Shown: piece after piece, positions 16,491-26,080 of the stretch | Position numbering within the stretch: the first letter of the stretch is position 1 | How the letters are laid out: every line of letters starts with the position of its first letter | Source: Lysobacter enzymogenes | Lineage (GTDB): Bacteria > Pseudomonadota > Gammaproteobacteria > Xanthomonadales > Xanthomonadaceae | Assembly: GCF_900106525.1 (NCBI RefSeq) | Contig: NZ_FNOG01000003.1 | Location: forward strand, 469,811 to 533,810 | Direction of reading: 5' to 3' | Length of the DNA stretch: 64,000 bases | Made by a program: the position numbers and the translations under genes | The notes under the pieces: generated by a model | The model's input: only the letters and a program-made list of their open reading frames with translations | Database searches by the model: none | What the model was told of the DNA's origin: nothing

Positions 16491-19400
16491 ATGATCTACG
16501 AATTCTTCCGCTTCGAACTGCGCCAACAGCTGCGCTCGCCGCTGCTGTGGGTGCTGGCGGTGCTGTTCGGCCTGATCGCGTTCGCCGCCGCCAGCAGCGA
16601 CGCGGTGCAGGTCGGCGGCGGCATCGGCAACATCAACCGCAACGCGCCGACCACGATCGCGAGCTTTTTCGGCATCATGAGCCTGCTCAGCCTGCTGGCG
16701 ATCGCCGCGTTCGTGTCCAACGCGTTGCTGCGCGATTTCGAGATGGGCACGGCCGACCTGTTCTTCTCCAGCCCGATGCGCAAGCGCGATTTCCTGATCG
16801 GGCGCTTCGCCGGAGCGATGCTGGCCTGCCTGTTGGTCTACGCGATGGTCGCGCTGGGCCTGCTGCTCGCGCCGGCGATGCCGTGGATCGATCCCGAACG
16901 CCTGGGGCCGTTCTCGCTGTATCCGTACCTGTGGAGCTTCGCGGTCCTGGTGCTGCCGAACCTGGTGTTCATCGGCGCGCTGCTGGCCTTGCTCGCGGTA
17001 ACCGGGCGCAGCCTGCTGGTGGTGTACCTGGGCGTGATGGGCTTCTATCTGTTGCAGGCGCTGGCCGGCACGCTGGTGAGCGATCTGGAGAACGAAGCGC
17101 TGGCGTCGCTGCTCGATCCGTTCGGCATGACCGCGTTCGCGCGCGCCACCCGCTACTGGACCGCGCCCGAACTCAACAGCCGCCTGCCCGAGCTGACCGG
17201 CTATCTGCTGGTCAACCGCGCGCTGTGGGTCGGCATCGGCCTGGCCATGACCGCCGCCGCGTTCGCCTTGTTCAAGCCGCAGCGCACCGGCACCGGCCGC
17301 GGTTGGCTGCGGCGCAAGGCCAAGCCCGCCGCGGCGCCGGTCGCACGTCCTGCGGTGGCGCGGGTCGCGGCGGTCAAGCCCGCGTTCGGCGGCGCGACGG
17401 CGCGCGCGCAGTTCTGGCGCAGCGTGCGGCTGGATGCGGCCGGCGTGTTCAAGAGCGTGCCGTTCCTGATCCTGCTGGCCTTCGCTACGCTCAATTTCGT
17501 CGCCGGCTCCAGCAGCGTGCAACAGCTGTACGGCACCCAGGTGTATCCGACCACCTCGCTGATGCTGGTCGGCTTGCAGGGCACCTACAGCTATGTGCTG
17601 GTGCTGATCGCGATGTTCTACGCCGGCGATCTGGTGTTCAAGGAACGCAGCGCCAAGCTCAACGAAGTCGTCGACGCGATGCCGGTGCCGAACTGGGTGC
17701 CGCTGCTGAGCAAGTTCGTCGCCCTGATTGCGGTGGTGCTGGCGTTCCAGGCCATCGGCGGGGTGGCTTCGATGGCGCTGCAGCTGTTCAAGGGCTACAC
17801 CCAGCTCGAGCCGCTGCTGTACCTCAAGGGGCTGCTGCTGGCCTCGATTCCCTACGTGCTGATGGGCGGGCTGGCGCTGGCCTTGCAGGTGTTCTGCAAC
17901 AACCGCTTCATCGGCTACGGCCTGACCATCGCGGTGGTGGTGACGCTGGCCGTGCTGAACATGCTGCACTTCGAGCACAACCTGTACCGCTACGGCAACG
18001 CGCCCAAGGCGCCGTATTCGGACATGAACGGCTACGGCCACTTCCTGGCCGCGCGGCTGTGGTTGCAGGCCTATTGGAGCCTGTTCCTCGGCGCGCTGCT
18101 GATGCTGGCGGGAGCGTTGTGGGTGCGCGGCGCGCCCGGCGGCTGGCGCGAGCGCCTGCGCTTCGCCCGCGAGCGTCTGCGCGGCGGGCCGCGGCTGGCG
18201 CTGGCGGCCGTGGCGGCCGCGTGGCTCGCGACCGGCGCGTGGATCTTCTGGAACACCAACGTGCTCAACCGCTACACGCCCGCGGACGTGGCGATGGACG
18301 AGCAGGCGCGCTACGAGCGCTTGTTCCGTCGCTACAAGGATTTGCCGCAGCCCAAGATCGTCGCCGTGGAAAATCATGTCGACCTGCGCCCGGAAGACCT
18401 GAGCATGAGCGCGAGCGGGCGCTACACGCTGCTCAACCCGCATGCCGCGCCGATCCGCGAGTTCCATGTGTCGGTCGATCCCGATGCCGATATCCGCGCC
18501 CTGGAATTCGGCGGCGCCAAGCTGGTCAGCAACGAGGCGCGCCTGGGCTACCGCATCTACCGTTTGAGCGAGCCGATGCAGCCGGGCGAACGGCGCGAGC
18601 TGCGGTTCCAGCAGTCCTTCGCCCAGCGCGGCTTCAGCAACGAGCCCGGCCAGCACGCGGTGGTCGGCAACGGCAGCTTCTTCAACTCCAGCGTGTTCCC
18701 GCACTTCGGCTACGACGCCGGCCGCGAGTTGCTCGACCGCAACGAACGCCGCAAGCGCGGCCTGGGCGAGGTGCCGCGCATGGCCAAGCTCGAGGACGCG
18801 TCGGCGCGCCAGCGCAACTACATCGTCGGCGACGCCGACTGGATCGACTTCAAGACCTCGATCTGCACCGCGCCGGACCAGATCGCGCTGTCGCCGGGCT
18901 ATCTGGTGCGCGAGTACGAAAAGGACGGGCGCAAGTGCTTCGACTACGCGATGGACCGGCCGATGCTGCCGTTCTACTCGTATCTGTCGGCGCACTGGAA
19001 GGTCAAGCGCGACACCTATCCGGGCGGGATCGCGATCGAGGTCTACTACGATCCCAAGCACGAGTTCAATGTCGATCGGATGATCGCGGCGACCAAGAAA
19101 TCGCTGGATTACTTCCAGGCCAATTTCACCCCGTACCAGCACCGCCAGGTGCGCATCATCGAGTTCCCGGCCTACGCGCGCTTCGCCCAGAGCTTCGCCA
19201 ACACCATCCCGTTCTCCGAATCCATCGGCTTCGTCGCCGACCTGCGCGATCCGGCCGCGGTCGACTACGTGTTCTACGTGACCGCGCACGAAGTGGCGCA
19301 CCAGTGGTGGGCGCACCAGGTCATCGGCGCCGACGCGCAGGGGTCGACGATGCTGTCGGAATCGCTGTCGCAGTACTCGGCGCTGATGGTGATGGAGAAA

Positions 19401-20066
19401 GAGTACGGCCGCGCCAAGATGCGCCGCTTCCTCAAGTACGAGCTGGACCGCTACCTGTCCGAGCGCGCCGGCGAGCGGGTCGAGGAACTGCCGCTGTATC
19501 GGGTCGAGAACCAGCAATACGTCCATTACCGCAAGGGTTCGCTGGCGTTCTACCGCCTGCGCGAGGAACTCGGCGAGGACGCGGTCAACCGCGCGCTCAA
19601 GCAGTTCGCGCTCGACAAGGGCTACCAACAGCCGCCGTACACCACCTCGGCCGAGCTGCTGACGTATCTGCGCCGCGAAGCCAAGCCGGACCAGCAGGCG
19701 CTGATCACCGACCTGTTCGAGAAGATCGCCTTCTACGACAACCGGGTGCTGTCGGCTTCGTCGAAGAAGCGCGCCGACGGCAAGTACGAGGTGACCATGC
19801 AAGTGCAGGCGGCCAAGCGCTACGCCGACGGCAAGGGCCGCGAGACGCCGGGGCGGATGGACGACTGGGTCGAGGTCGGGGTGTTCGCGCGCGGCGCCTC
19901 GGGCAAGGAGGAGGACGAGAAGGTGCTGTACCTGGAGCGGCGGCACGTCGCGCAGGGCGAGTTCACGGTGACGGCGGTGGTCGATGAGGCGCCGTACGAG
20001 GTTGGGTTCGACCCCTACAACAAGCTGATCGACCGGGTGCCGGACGACAACCGCAAGAAGCTGTGA
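16491..20066 (+). CDS. ABC transporter permease fused to M1-family metallopeptidase domain
   Basis: A 1,191-residue fusion starting at ATG 16491, 10 bp after the ATPase gene. Residues 1-~260 and ~320-570 contain two sets of about six membrane spans of ABC-2 type, and a further span lies near 580-595. From ~640 to the end is a gluzincin region with zinc motif HEVAH (about 932-936), a downstream glutamate in 'SESLSQYSAL' (~956), and the 'YRKGSLAFY' segment where M1 enzymes place the catalytic Tyr. The GxMEN substrate-binding motif of classical M1 aminopeptidases is replaced by 'FSESIGFVAD', so true aminopeptidase activity is doubtful. Topology suggests the peptidase domain is periplasmic. This architecture occurs in other proteobacteria and Bacteroidetes. 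Confidence 0.87.
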   Translation: MIYEFFRFELRQQLRSPLLWVLAVLFGLIAFAAASSDAVQVGGGIGNINRNAPTTIASFFGIMSLLSLLAIAAFVSNALLRDFEMGTADLFFSSPMRKRDFLIGRFAGAMLACLLVYAMVALGLLLAPAMPWIDPERLGPFSLYPYLWSFAVLVLPNLVFIGALLALLAVTGRSLLVVYLGVMGFYLLQALAGTLVSDLENEALASLLDPFGMTAFARATRYWTAPELNSRLPELTGYLLVNRALWVGIGLAMTAAAFALFKPQRTGTGRGWLRRKAKPAAAPVARPAVARVAAVKPAFGGATARAQFWRSVRLDAAGVFKSVPFLILLAFATLNFVAGSSSVQQLYGTQVYPTTSLMLVGLQGTYSYVLVLIAMFYAGDLVFKERSAKLNEVVDAMPVPNWVPLLSKFVALIAVVLAFQAIGGVASMALQLFKGYTQLEPLLYLKGLLLASIPYVLMGGLALALQVFCNNRFIGYGLTIAVVVTLAVLNMLHFEHNLYRYGNAPKAPYSDMNGYGHFLAARLWLQAYWSLFLGALLMLAGALWVRGAPGGWRERLRFARERLRGGPRLALAAVAAAWLATGAWIFWNTNVLNRYTPADVAMDEQARYERLFRRYKDLPQPKIVAVENHVDLRPEDLSMSASGRYTLLNPHAAPIREFHVSVDPDADIRALEFGGAKLVSNEARLGYRIYRLSEPMQPGERRELRFQQSFAQRGFSNEPGQHAVVGNGSFFNSSVFPHFGYDAGRELLDRNERRKRGLGEVPRMAKLEDASARQRNYIVGDADWIDFKTSICTAPDQIALSPGYLVREYEKDGRKCFDYAMDRPMLPFYSYLSAHWKVKRDTYPGGIAIEVYYDPKHEFNVDRMIAATKKSLDYFQANFTPYQHRQVRIIEFPAYARFAQSFANTIPFSESIGFVADLRDPAAVDYVFYVTAHEVAHQWWAHQVIGADAQGSTMLSESLSQYSALMVMEKEYGRAKMRRFLKYELDRYLSERAGERVEELPLYRVENQQYVHYRKGSLAFYRLREELGEDAVNRALKQFALDKGYQQPPYTTSAELLTYLRREAKPDQQALITDLFEKIAFYDNRVLSASSKKRADGKYEVTMQVQAAKRYADGKGRETPGRMDDWVEVGVFARGASGKEEDEKVLYLERRHVAQGEFTVTAVVDEAPYEVGFDPYNKLIDRVPDDNRKKL

Positions 20067-20604
20067 CGGCGCCTGTTCAGCCGGCCCGCCCTTAACCGGG
20101 GCGGGCGGGGAGGGCGCCGGCCAGCCGTCGCAATCGGGGAGCTGGACGCGCCCAGGCGGGGCCTTGCGGGCGGGGGCCCCCGCGCCGGAATCCCGCGGCC
20201 GCAACCGGTCCCCAAGCCCCGTCCAGCCAAGCGCGCGCCCCGTCGCAGCGCACTTGTCCGCGCTTGGCCGCAATGAGCCGGGGCTGACCGGCCCCGCCCG
20301 CAACTGGCGTAAGCGACTGTTTTCGCGTAGAGTGCGCCCCGTTCAGCGCACGGCTGCCTCCCCGCAAGGGTACGTTTCCCAGGTTGCCCGTCGCCCCGCA
20401 TTGGCCCCCGCAGGCCGCGGCGCGACTTCTTATCCCGCACGTCTTTCGTCGCGCAGACACGGCCCGGAGCTTCCGGCGCCGTCCAAAAATCGATACTCGC
20501 AGCGCGGTTCAAGGGAACGCTGGAGTGATCACGCGACCGATTACGGTCCGGCGCGCCCATGGCGCGGCCGGCACTTCGGCGCGAACATCTGGAGTTCCAA
20601 AGCT
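20067..20604. other. Long intergenic/leader region upstream of rhlE
   Basis: 538 bp without a supportable gene. Near 20090-20110 there is a GC-rich inverted repeat (GCCCGCCC...GGGCGGGC) after the peptidase gene, without a T-run. A -10-like TAGAGT sits at 20338-20343, which would give rhlE a leader of ~260 nt. The helicase frame stays open back to 20164, but that extension is not conserved-looking. Confidence 0.4.
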
Positions 20605-21939
20605 ATGACGTTCGAATCGCTGGGACTGGCGCCCGCGCTGCTGCGCGCGCTGTCCGAACAGAACTACGCCACCCCGACCCCGATCCAGGCCGAAGCGATC
20701 CCGCTGGCGATGGCCGGCCACGACCTGCTCGGCGGCGCCCAGACCGGCACCGGCAAGACCGCCGCGTTCGGCCTGCCGCTGCTGCACCGCCTGGCCACCG
20801 CCGCGCCGCAGGGCGGCCCGCGCAAGCCGCGCGCGCTGATCCTGGCGCCGACCCGCGAGCTGGCGCTGCAGGTCAGCGACAGCCTGCGCGGTTACGCCAA
20901 GTACCTGCGCCTCAACGTGCACGCCATCTACGGCGGCGCCGGCATGGGCCCGCAGCTCGACGCGCTGCGCCGCGGCGTCGACGTGCTGGTGGCCACTCCC
21001 GGACGTTTGATCGATCACCTCGAGCGTGGCAGCGCCAAGCTGGACGCCGTTGAGCTGTTGGTCATGGACGAAGCCGACCGCATGCTCGACATGGGCTTCC
21101 TGCCGGCGATCAAGCGCATCCTCGGCCGCCTGCCGGCCTCGCGCCAGACCCTGCTGTTCTCGGCCACCTTCGAGGCCCAGATCAAGCAGCTCGCGCTGGA
21201 GTTCATGCGCGCGCCGCAGCAGGTGCAGATCGCCGCCAACAACATCGTGGCCGATGCGATCAGCCACCGCGTGCATCCGGTCGACGGCGGCCGCAAGCGC
21301 GATCTGCTGATCCAGATTCTGGCCTCGCGCCCGAACGATCAGGTGATCGTGTTCGGCCGCACCAAGCACGGCTGCAACCGTCTGGCCGAGCAGCTCGAGG
21401 ACGCCGGCCTGAAGTCGGTCGCGATCCACGGCAACAAGAGCCAGGCCCAGCGTCAGAAGGCGCTGCGCGATTTCAAGGCGAACAAGGCCCGCGTGCTGGT
21501 CGCCACCGACGTCGCCGCGCGCGGCCTGGACATCCCGAGCCTGCCGCTGGTGATCAACTTCGATCTGCCGATGGTGGCCGAGGACTACGTCCACCGCATC
21601 GGCCGCACCGGCCGCAACGGCGCCACGGGCGAAGCGCTGTCGCTGGTGTCGCCGGACGAGGCGGGCCTGCTGCGGCAGATCCAGCGCATCCTCAAGGACG
21701 ACATCGAGATGGTCAGCGTCGCCGGCTTCGAACCCACGCGCCCGCTGCGCATGGGCTCCGACGCGCCGGGCGCGCGTCGTCCGGGCCCGGGCGGCAACCG
21801 CGGCAACAACGCGCCGCGCAAGCCCGCGCACCGTCCGCACGGCAAGCCCGCGCCGCGTCATGCGCATGCCGGTCCGAAGCAGCATCGCGGCGGCGGCAAC
21901 GGTCCTTCGGGTCCGCGCCGGGATCGCAGCGCGGGTTGA
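20605..21939 (+). CDS. rhlE: DEAD-box ATP-dependent RNA helicase RhlE
   Basis: A 444-residue helicase. ATG 20605 has GGAG 10 nt upstream and begins with the canonical Q-motif region (FESLGLAP...TPTPIQ). Motif I AQTGTGKT at 45-52, PTRELALQ (Ia), DEAD at ~155-158, SAT (III), and HRIGRTGR (VI) near 331. The last ~65 residues are Arg/Lys/Gly/Pro/His-rich and disordered, typical of RhlE tails that hold RNA. Probable role: RNA unwinding in ribosome assembly or mRNA decay. It has an unusually long upstream region and its own terminator, so it is probably monocistronic. Confidence 0.9.
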   Translation: MTFESLGLAPALLRALSEQNYATPTPIQAEAIPLAMAGHDLLGGAQTGTGKTAAFGLPLLHRLATAAPQGGPRKPRALILAPTRELALQVSDSLRGYAKYLRLNVHAIYGGAGMGPQLDALRRGVDVLVATPGRLIDHLERGSAKLDAVELLVMDEADRMLDMGFLPAIKRILGRLPASRQTLLFSATFEAQIKQLALEFMRAPQQVQIAANNIVADAISHRVHPVDGGRKRDLLIQILASRPNDQVIVFGRTKHGCNRLAEQLEDAGLKSVAIHGNKSQAQRQKALRDFKANKARVLVATDVAARGLDIPSLPLVINFDLPMVAEDYVHRIGRTGRNGATGEALSLVSPDEAGLLRQIQRILKDDIEMVSVAGFEPTRPLRMGSDAPGARRPGPGGNRGNNAPRKPAHRPHGKPAPRHAHAGPKQHRGGGNGPSGPRRDRSAG

Positions 21940-21969
21940 TCGATCCGCGGTTGTGATCGTATGAAACAG

Positions 21970-21999
21970 AAAAGGCCGGCATTGCCGGCCTTTTCTTTT
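21970..21999 (+). terminator. Rho-independent terminator of rhlE
   Basis: Perfect 11-bp stem AAAAGGCCGGC / GCCGGCCTTTT with an ATT loop, followed by CTTTT, 30 bp after the rhlE stop. Confidence 0.88.
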
Positions 22000-22083
22000 G
22001 CGCGCCGGTTTCGATCGGCGGCTTTTGCGCGATCGCTTCGTGCGCTGCGTTGCGTCGCGGTATGAGCGTGGCTCGCGCGCAAC

Positions 22084-22166
22084 GTCATCCCCGCGAAGGC
22101 GGGGATCCAGAGACTTCAGAGTCATGCTGCGGTGAAGCCCTGGATCCCCGCCTTCGCGGGGATGAC
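22084..22166. repeat. Palindromic element, single copy (GTCATCCCCGCGAAGG family)
   Basis: Left arm GTCATCCCCGCGAAGGCGGG and right arm ending CCTTCGCGGGGATGAC flank AGACTTCAGAGTCATGCTGC. It is the same element as the tandem units at 14698-15400, but with a fully symmetrical right arm. Confidence 0.88.
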
Positions 22167-22303
22167 GGCTTGAGGTCGCGCTGCCCCCGCGGCCTGTCGT
22201 CGCGTACGAAGCTTCGCCGCCGTCGTTCGGTTCCGCGCGCGCGGGCGCTGTGCGATTCATGATCTACTGCGAAGGCATCGCCACACACCGGGATCGCTGC
22301 CGC

Positions 22304-22612
22304 ATGGATCTGCAAGGCACAACGCTGGAAATCATCGAGTACTGGGACTTCTACGACATCCCTCGCCAGATCCTGGGCTTCGACGGCGCGGCCTATTGGC
22401 TGCTCGATGGCGGCTTCGACGACGAGCTCGACGACTACAGCCCGCAGTTCCGGGTTTACCCGCTGGGCGAAAGCCGCGAGCGAGCGGTAGAACGCTTTCG
22501 CGACCGACAGTGGCGGTCCGACGCGATCGCTGTCGGCGCGATCCGTGTCGAGGACGCCGAATTCGACGAAACCCTACGCAAGCGAGTGCGCATCCGCAGC
22601 GCGACGGCCTGA
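22304..22612 (+). CDS. Hypothetical protein
   Basis: A 102-residue acidic cytoplasmic protein that I do not recognise; aromatic-rich start ('MDLQGTTLEIIEYWDFYDIP'). ATG 22304 is preferred because the sequence upstream in frame (possible ATG 22259 or GTG 22250) is Cys/Arg-rich and unlike the rest; there is a weak GGGA 10 nt upstream. Amino-acid composition is balanced and unlike the Arg/Ala-rich artefact frames of this genome, supporting a real gene. It is convergent with the diguanylate cyclase gene, 54 bp away. Confidence 0.5.
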   Translation: MDLQGTTLEIIEYWDFYDIPRQILGFDGAAYWLLDGGFDDELDDYSPQFRVYPLGESRERAVERFRDRQWRSDAIAVGAIRVEDAEFDETLRKRVRIRSATA

Positions 22613-22666
22613 ATCTTCAGGCGCGCGAGCGACGGTGGGTTCGACGCACTGCTGCGAATGCGGCCG

Positions 22667-24322
22667 TCAAACCTCGCCCAACCGCGTCGCCTCGCGCCGA
22701 TCGCGCCCGTTTTCCTTGGCCCGGTACAAGGCCGCATCGGCGCCGTCGAATACGGTGCGCACGTGGGTGTGCGGGCTCGGTACGCAGGTGTACAAGCCCA
22801 CGCTCAGGCTCACCCGCTGGTCTTCGCGAGCGCCGTAGCGCGCGTCGAGCTTGCGCATGTCGGCGAGGATGGCGTCGGCGACGCGGGCGGCGCCTTCGAC
22901 GTGGGTGTCGGGCAGGATCACCGCGAATTCGTCGCCGCCGAAACGCGCGGGCAGGTCGCGCGGGCGGCGCGCGTGGGCGGCGATCACCGCGGCGATCTTC
23001 TGCAGCAGCTTGTCGCCGGCGCGGTGGCCGTGGGCGTCGTTGTAGGCCTTGAAGTGGTCGACGTCGATCAGCGCCAGCGACAGCGGCGCGCGGGTGCGGC
23101 GGGCGCTGGCCAGCTCGCGTTGCAGCACGTGGTCGAAGCGGCGGCGGTTGCCGAGCTGGGTGAGCGTGTCGACGTTGGCTTCGTGGCGCCAATGGCGCAG
23201 GTGGCCGATCAGCCAGGCCAGATAGGCCACAGCGATGGTGGCGATGGTGCCGGCCGGCGGGAACCACAGGTCGGTCAGGCGCAGCAGCACGACGCTGCCG
23301 GCGGCGGTCAGCAACGCGGCGGCGCCGGCGATCAGCGCCGGCCGCTGCACGCGCGGGTGGATCATCGCCAGCACCGCGGCCAGCAGCATCGCCGCGGCCA
23401 GCAGGCCTTGCCACAGCGGCGCCAGCGGCACGATCGCGCGCCGGTGCAGCAGCATCTCCAGCACGTTGGCCTGATATTCGGCGCCGTGCATCAGCACGTC
23501 CTCGGACATCGGGGTGAGGTAGCGCGGCACCAGCCCGGTCGCGGTCACCCCGATCACCACCCAGCGGTCGCGCAGCAACTCGGCCGGCACCTGGCCGCTG
23601 AGCACATCGGCGTAGGAGACCTGGCTGAAGGTGTCGGGCGGGCCGGCGTAACGAATGCGCACGTAATTGTCGCGCGTCCATTGATAGGGCGAGCCGCGCT
23701 CGGATCCGGGCCGGCGCAGGCCGGGCAGCGGGTCGGGCGCCACGCCCGCGTCCTGAGCGATCAACGCCAGCGCCAGCGCCGGCCAGCGCGCATCGCCGAG
23801 GCCGGCCTTGAGGAACAGGCCGCGCGCGGTGCCGTCGGTGTCGAGCTCGATGTCGGTATGGCCCAGGGTCGCCGCGGCGGCGGCGAACGTCGGCGTGGGC
23901 AGCACTTCCACCGGCGGCGCGTTCTGGCGCAGCGGCGCGGTGGTCACCGGCAGGGCGACGCGGCCGAGCCGGCGCATCGCCGCGGCCAGGGCGCGGTCGC
24001 GCTCGTCGCCGCTGCGGTCGGGTTCGGACAGGACCAGGTCCAGGGCCACGCCGCGCACGCCGGCGTAGCCGAGCCGGTCGAGCATCTGCGCGTGCAGGTC
24101 GCGCGGCCACGGCCACTGGCCCAGTTCGTTGAGGCTGCGGTCGTCGATCGCCACCACCACCACGTCGCCGTCGGGCGGGTAGCCCCAGTGCGAGAGGTGC
24201 AGGTCGTAGAGGAAATCGTCCAGGCGCCAGGCCGCGCCGCTGACCGTCAGCAGCGCCGCCAGCGCCGCCGCGCCCAGCGCTGCGCCGGCGCGCAACAGCC
24301 GGGACAGGGCGGCGGGGCTCAT
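22667..24322 (-). CDS. CHASE2-domain diguanylate cyclase
   Basis: A 551-residue membrane sensor. One N-terminal membrane span (~10-30) is followed by a periplasmic CHASE2 domain (~35-290, including 'VVVVAIDDRSLNELGQWPWP'), then three closely spaced spans (~300-375) and a C-terminal GGDEF domain. The active site is GGDEF at ~459-463 and the product-inhibition I-site RPRD lies five residues before it, so it should make cyclic di-GMP and be feedback-inhibited. The start lies 39 bp after the stop of the FecR/LysM gene on the same strand, a combination that recurs in proteobacteria and suggests cell-envelope sensing. Confidence 0.9.
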   Translation of the reverse strand: MSPAALSRLLRAGAALGAAALAALLTVSGAAWRLDDFLYDLHLSHWGYPPDGDVVVVAIDDRSLNELGQWPWPRDLHAQMLDRLGYAGVRGVALDLVLSEPDRSGDERDRALAAAMRRLGRVALPVTTAPLRQNAPPVEVLPTPTFAAAAATLGHTDIELDTDGTARGLFLKAGLGDARWPALALALIAQDAGVAPDPLPGLRRPGSERGSPYQWTRDNYVRIRYAGPPDTFSQVSYADVLSGQVPAELLRDRWVVIGVTATGLVPRYLTPMSEDVLMHGAEYQANVLEMLLHRRAIVPLAPLWQGLLAAAMLLAAVLAMIHPRVQRPALIAGAAALLTAAGSVVLLRLTDLWFPPAGTIATIAVAYLAWLIGHLRHWRHEANVDTLTQLGNRRRFDHVLQRELASARRTRAPLSLALIDVDHFKAYNDAHGHRAGDKLLQKIAAVIAAHARRPRDLPARFGGDEFAVILPDTHVEGAARVADAILADMRKLDARYGAREDQRVSLSVGLYTCVPSPHTHVRTVFDGADAALYRAKENGRDRREATRLGEV

Positions 24323-24361
24323 GCGTTCGCGCTCATCGGCGCCCTGGTCGGCACGGGCGGC

Positions 24362-26080
24362 TTACAGCGCCAGCAGCAACAGCAAGGCGCCGGCGCCGCC
24401 GGCGGCGTAGCACAGGCGGCAGGGCAGGCGGATCTCCTGGGCCGGGCCGTAGGGCGCGACGTAGCCGTCGTCCTCGATGGTCTGCACGCGCACGTGCCAG
24501 GCGCCGCTGCCGGGCCGGTCGATTTCGATCTGCGGTTCATCCGCCTCCCGCTCCAGCAGCAACTTGGAGAAGTCCGCCTTGCGCGAAATCTGCACGCGGT
24601 AGCGCTGGCCGGGTTCGCCGCGCTGCCAGCGCAGGGTCAGCTTGCCCTGCGCGGACTGCGGCGGTTCCAGGCCGGGATCGACCGGCGCATCGCTGATCTG
24701 GAACGGCAAGGCGTTGCCGAAGCGGCCGAGCCGGCCGTCGCCGTCGCGCGAGGCCACGCGCCAGAAGTACGAACCGGGCTCCAGGTCGCGCCCCGGGCGC
24801 AGGCGCTGGCCGCGCACGGCTTCGTCGATCAGCGGCGCGGCGAAGTCGGCGTCGCGGGCGATCTGCACCCGGCTGGTCGCAGCGCCTTCGACCTTGGCCC
24901 ACTCGAAGCGCGGCCGCGGCAGGCGCAGGCTCTGGCCGTCGAGCGGGGCCAGGGTCAGCGGCGGCGCCGGGCCGGCGTCGACGGTGAAGGCCTGCAGCAG
25001 GTCCTGGCCGCCCAGGCCGTTGGCCGCGACCGCGCGCACCAGCAGGCGCTGGCGGCCGGGCGGCAGATCGTCGATGCGCACCTGGGCGGCGGTGGTGGAC
25101 TGTTCGAACAACAGCACCTCCGGCGCGTCGTCGCGCACCACTTCGACCCGGTAGCCGCTGGCGCCGGGCACCGCGTTCCAGCCGGCGCGCGCGGGCAGTT
25201 GGTCGAGCACGGTGGCGGCGGGGTCGAGCTGCGGCGCCGGCAGCAACGCGATCGGCGCGGACGGCGCATCGCCGCCGCCGGCGAGCGTGCCGTAGCCCGG
25301 CGTCACCAGCACCTGGCCGCGCTGCGCGCCGACCTGGACCTTGCCTTCCAGCACCTCGGTCGCGTCGCGCGCGCCGGCATCGCCGGCGCTGATGCGGAAG
25401 CGCGTGCCGCGCACGCTGGAGGTCGCCGACGGGGTTTCGATGATGTAGCGCGAGGCCGGCCCCAGCGCCGGCGTGACCCGGTTGGTCGCGCGCCCGCGCT
25501 GCAGGCGCATGCGCGTGTCGACCATGCCGGTGGCGCCGTAGCTGCTGAGCTCGTCGAACACCACCGCGCTGTTGTCCTGCACGGTCATGCGCGAGCCGTC
25601 GGCGAATTCGAGCGTGGCGCTGGCGCCGGGCCCGGTTTCCAGGCGGCTGCCGATGCCCAGGCGCAAGCCCTCGCCGACCAGTTGCGCCGGCGACTTGTCC
25701 GAGGCCAGCCAGTTGACCGCGCCGCGCACCGCGATCACCCGCGCCTTGGCCGGTTCGATCCGCAGCCAGCCGATCGGGAAGCGCATGCGCGTGCCCGGCG
25801 GCAGGTGGTAGGGGTCGACGATGCCGTTGTGCTGCTGCAGGCGGCGCCAGTCGATGCCGGTCTTCAGATGCTTGGCGCCCAGATCCCACAGGGTGTCGCC
25901 GGGGCGGACGCGATAGCTCCAGTCCTGCGCCGACGCCGGCGCGCACAGCGCCGCCAGCGCGAGCAGCGCGACGAAGGCGAGCAGACGCGAGACGCGCCAG
26001 AGCGGGCGAGACGGCCGGCGCGCCGCCGAGACGGCGGCGGAGGACGCGGGCGCTGCTACGGGTGTTGCGATGGGGAACAT
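24362..26080 (-). CDS. FecR-domain protein with LysM and repeated FN3-like domains
   Basis: A 572-residue exported protein. A basic N-region plus hydrophobic stretch ends 'CAPASAQ' (~residue 52), consistent with a signal peptide with a long n-region. A LysM domain follows ('YRVRPGDTLWDLGAKHL', ~56-105), then a FecR domain (~115-250, including 'GASATLEFADGSRMTVQDNS'), then three FN3/Ig-like segments. A hydrophobic C-terminus ('GGAGALLLLLAL') could be a membrane anchor. The LysM domain would bind peptidoglycan. Its partner is the CHASE2 diguanylate cyclase encoded 39 bp downstream. This is not a TonB/sigma FecR, as there is no sigma factor nearby. Confidence 0.87.
   Translation of the reverse strand: MFPIATPVAAPASSAAVSAARRPSRPLWRVSRLLAFVALLALAALCAPASAQDWSYRVRPGDTLWDLGAKHLKTGIDWRRLQQHNGIVDPYHLPPGTRMRFPIGWLRIEPAKARVIAVRGAVNWLASDKSPAQLVGEGLRLGIGSRLETGPGASATLEFADGSRMTVQDNSAVVFDELSSYGATGMVDTRMRLQRGRATNRVTPALGPASRYIIETPSATSSVRGTRFRISAGDAGARDATEVLEGKVQVGAQRGQVLVTPGYGTLAGGGDAPSAPIALLPAPQLDPAATVLDQLPARAGWNAVPGASGYRVEVVRDDAPEVLLFEQSTTAAQVRIDDLPPGRQRLLVRAVAANGLGGQDLLQAFTVDAGPAPPLTLAPLDGQSLRLPRPRFEWAKVEGAATSRVQIARDADFAAPLIDEAVRGQRLRPGRDLEPGSYFWRVASRDGDGRLGRFGNALPFQISDAPVDPGLEPPQSAQGKLTLRWQRGEPGQRYRVQISRKADFSKLLLEREADEPQIEIDRPGSGAWHVRVQTIEDDGYVAPYGPAQEIRLPCRLCYAAGGAGALLLLLAL

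Noticed and set aside
16380-20303. Very long open frame on the minus strand opposite the permease–peptidase gene, and another plus-strand frame from 16547
   Set aside because: Both are Arg/Gln/Asp/His- or Arg/Gly/Ala-rich shadows produced by G/C third-position bias. They have no ribosome sites or domains, while the opposite frame encodes a recognisable protein.
20164-20604. In-frame N-terminal extension of RhlE
   Set aside because: Arg/Pro-rich and without a ribosome site. The helicase Q-motif region begins immediately after ATG 20605, which has GGAG upstream.
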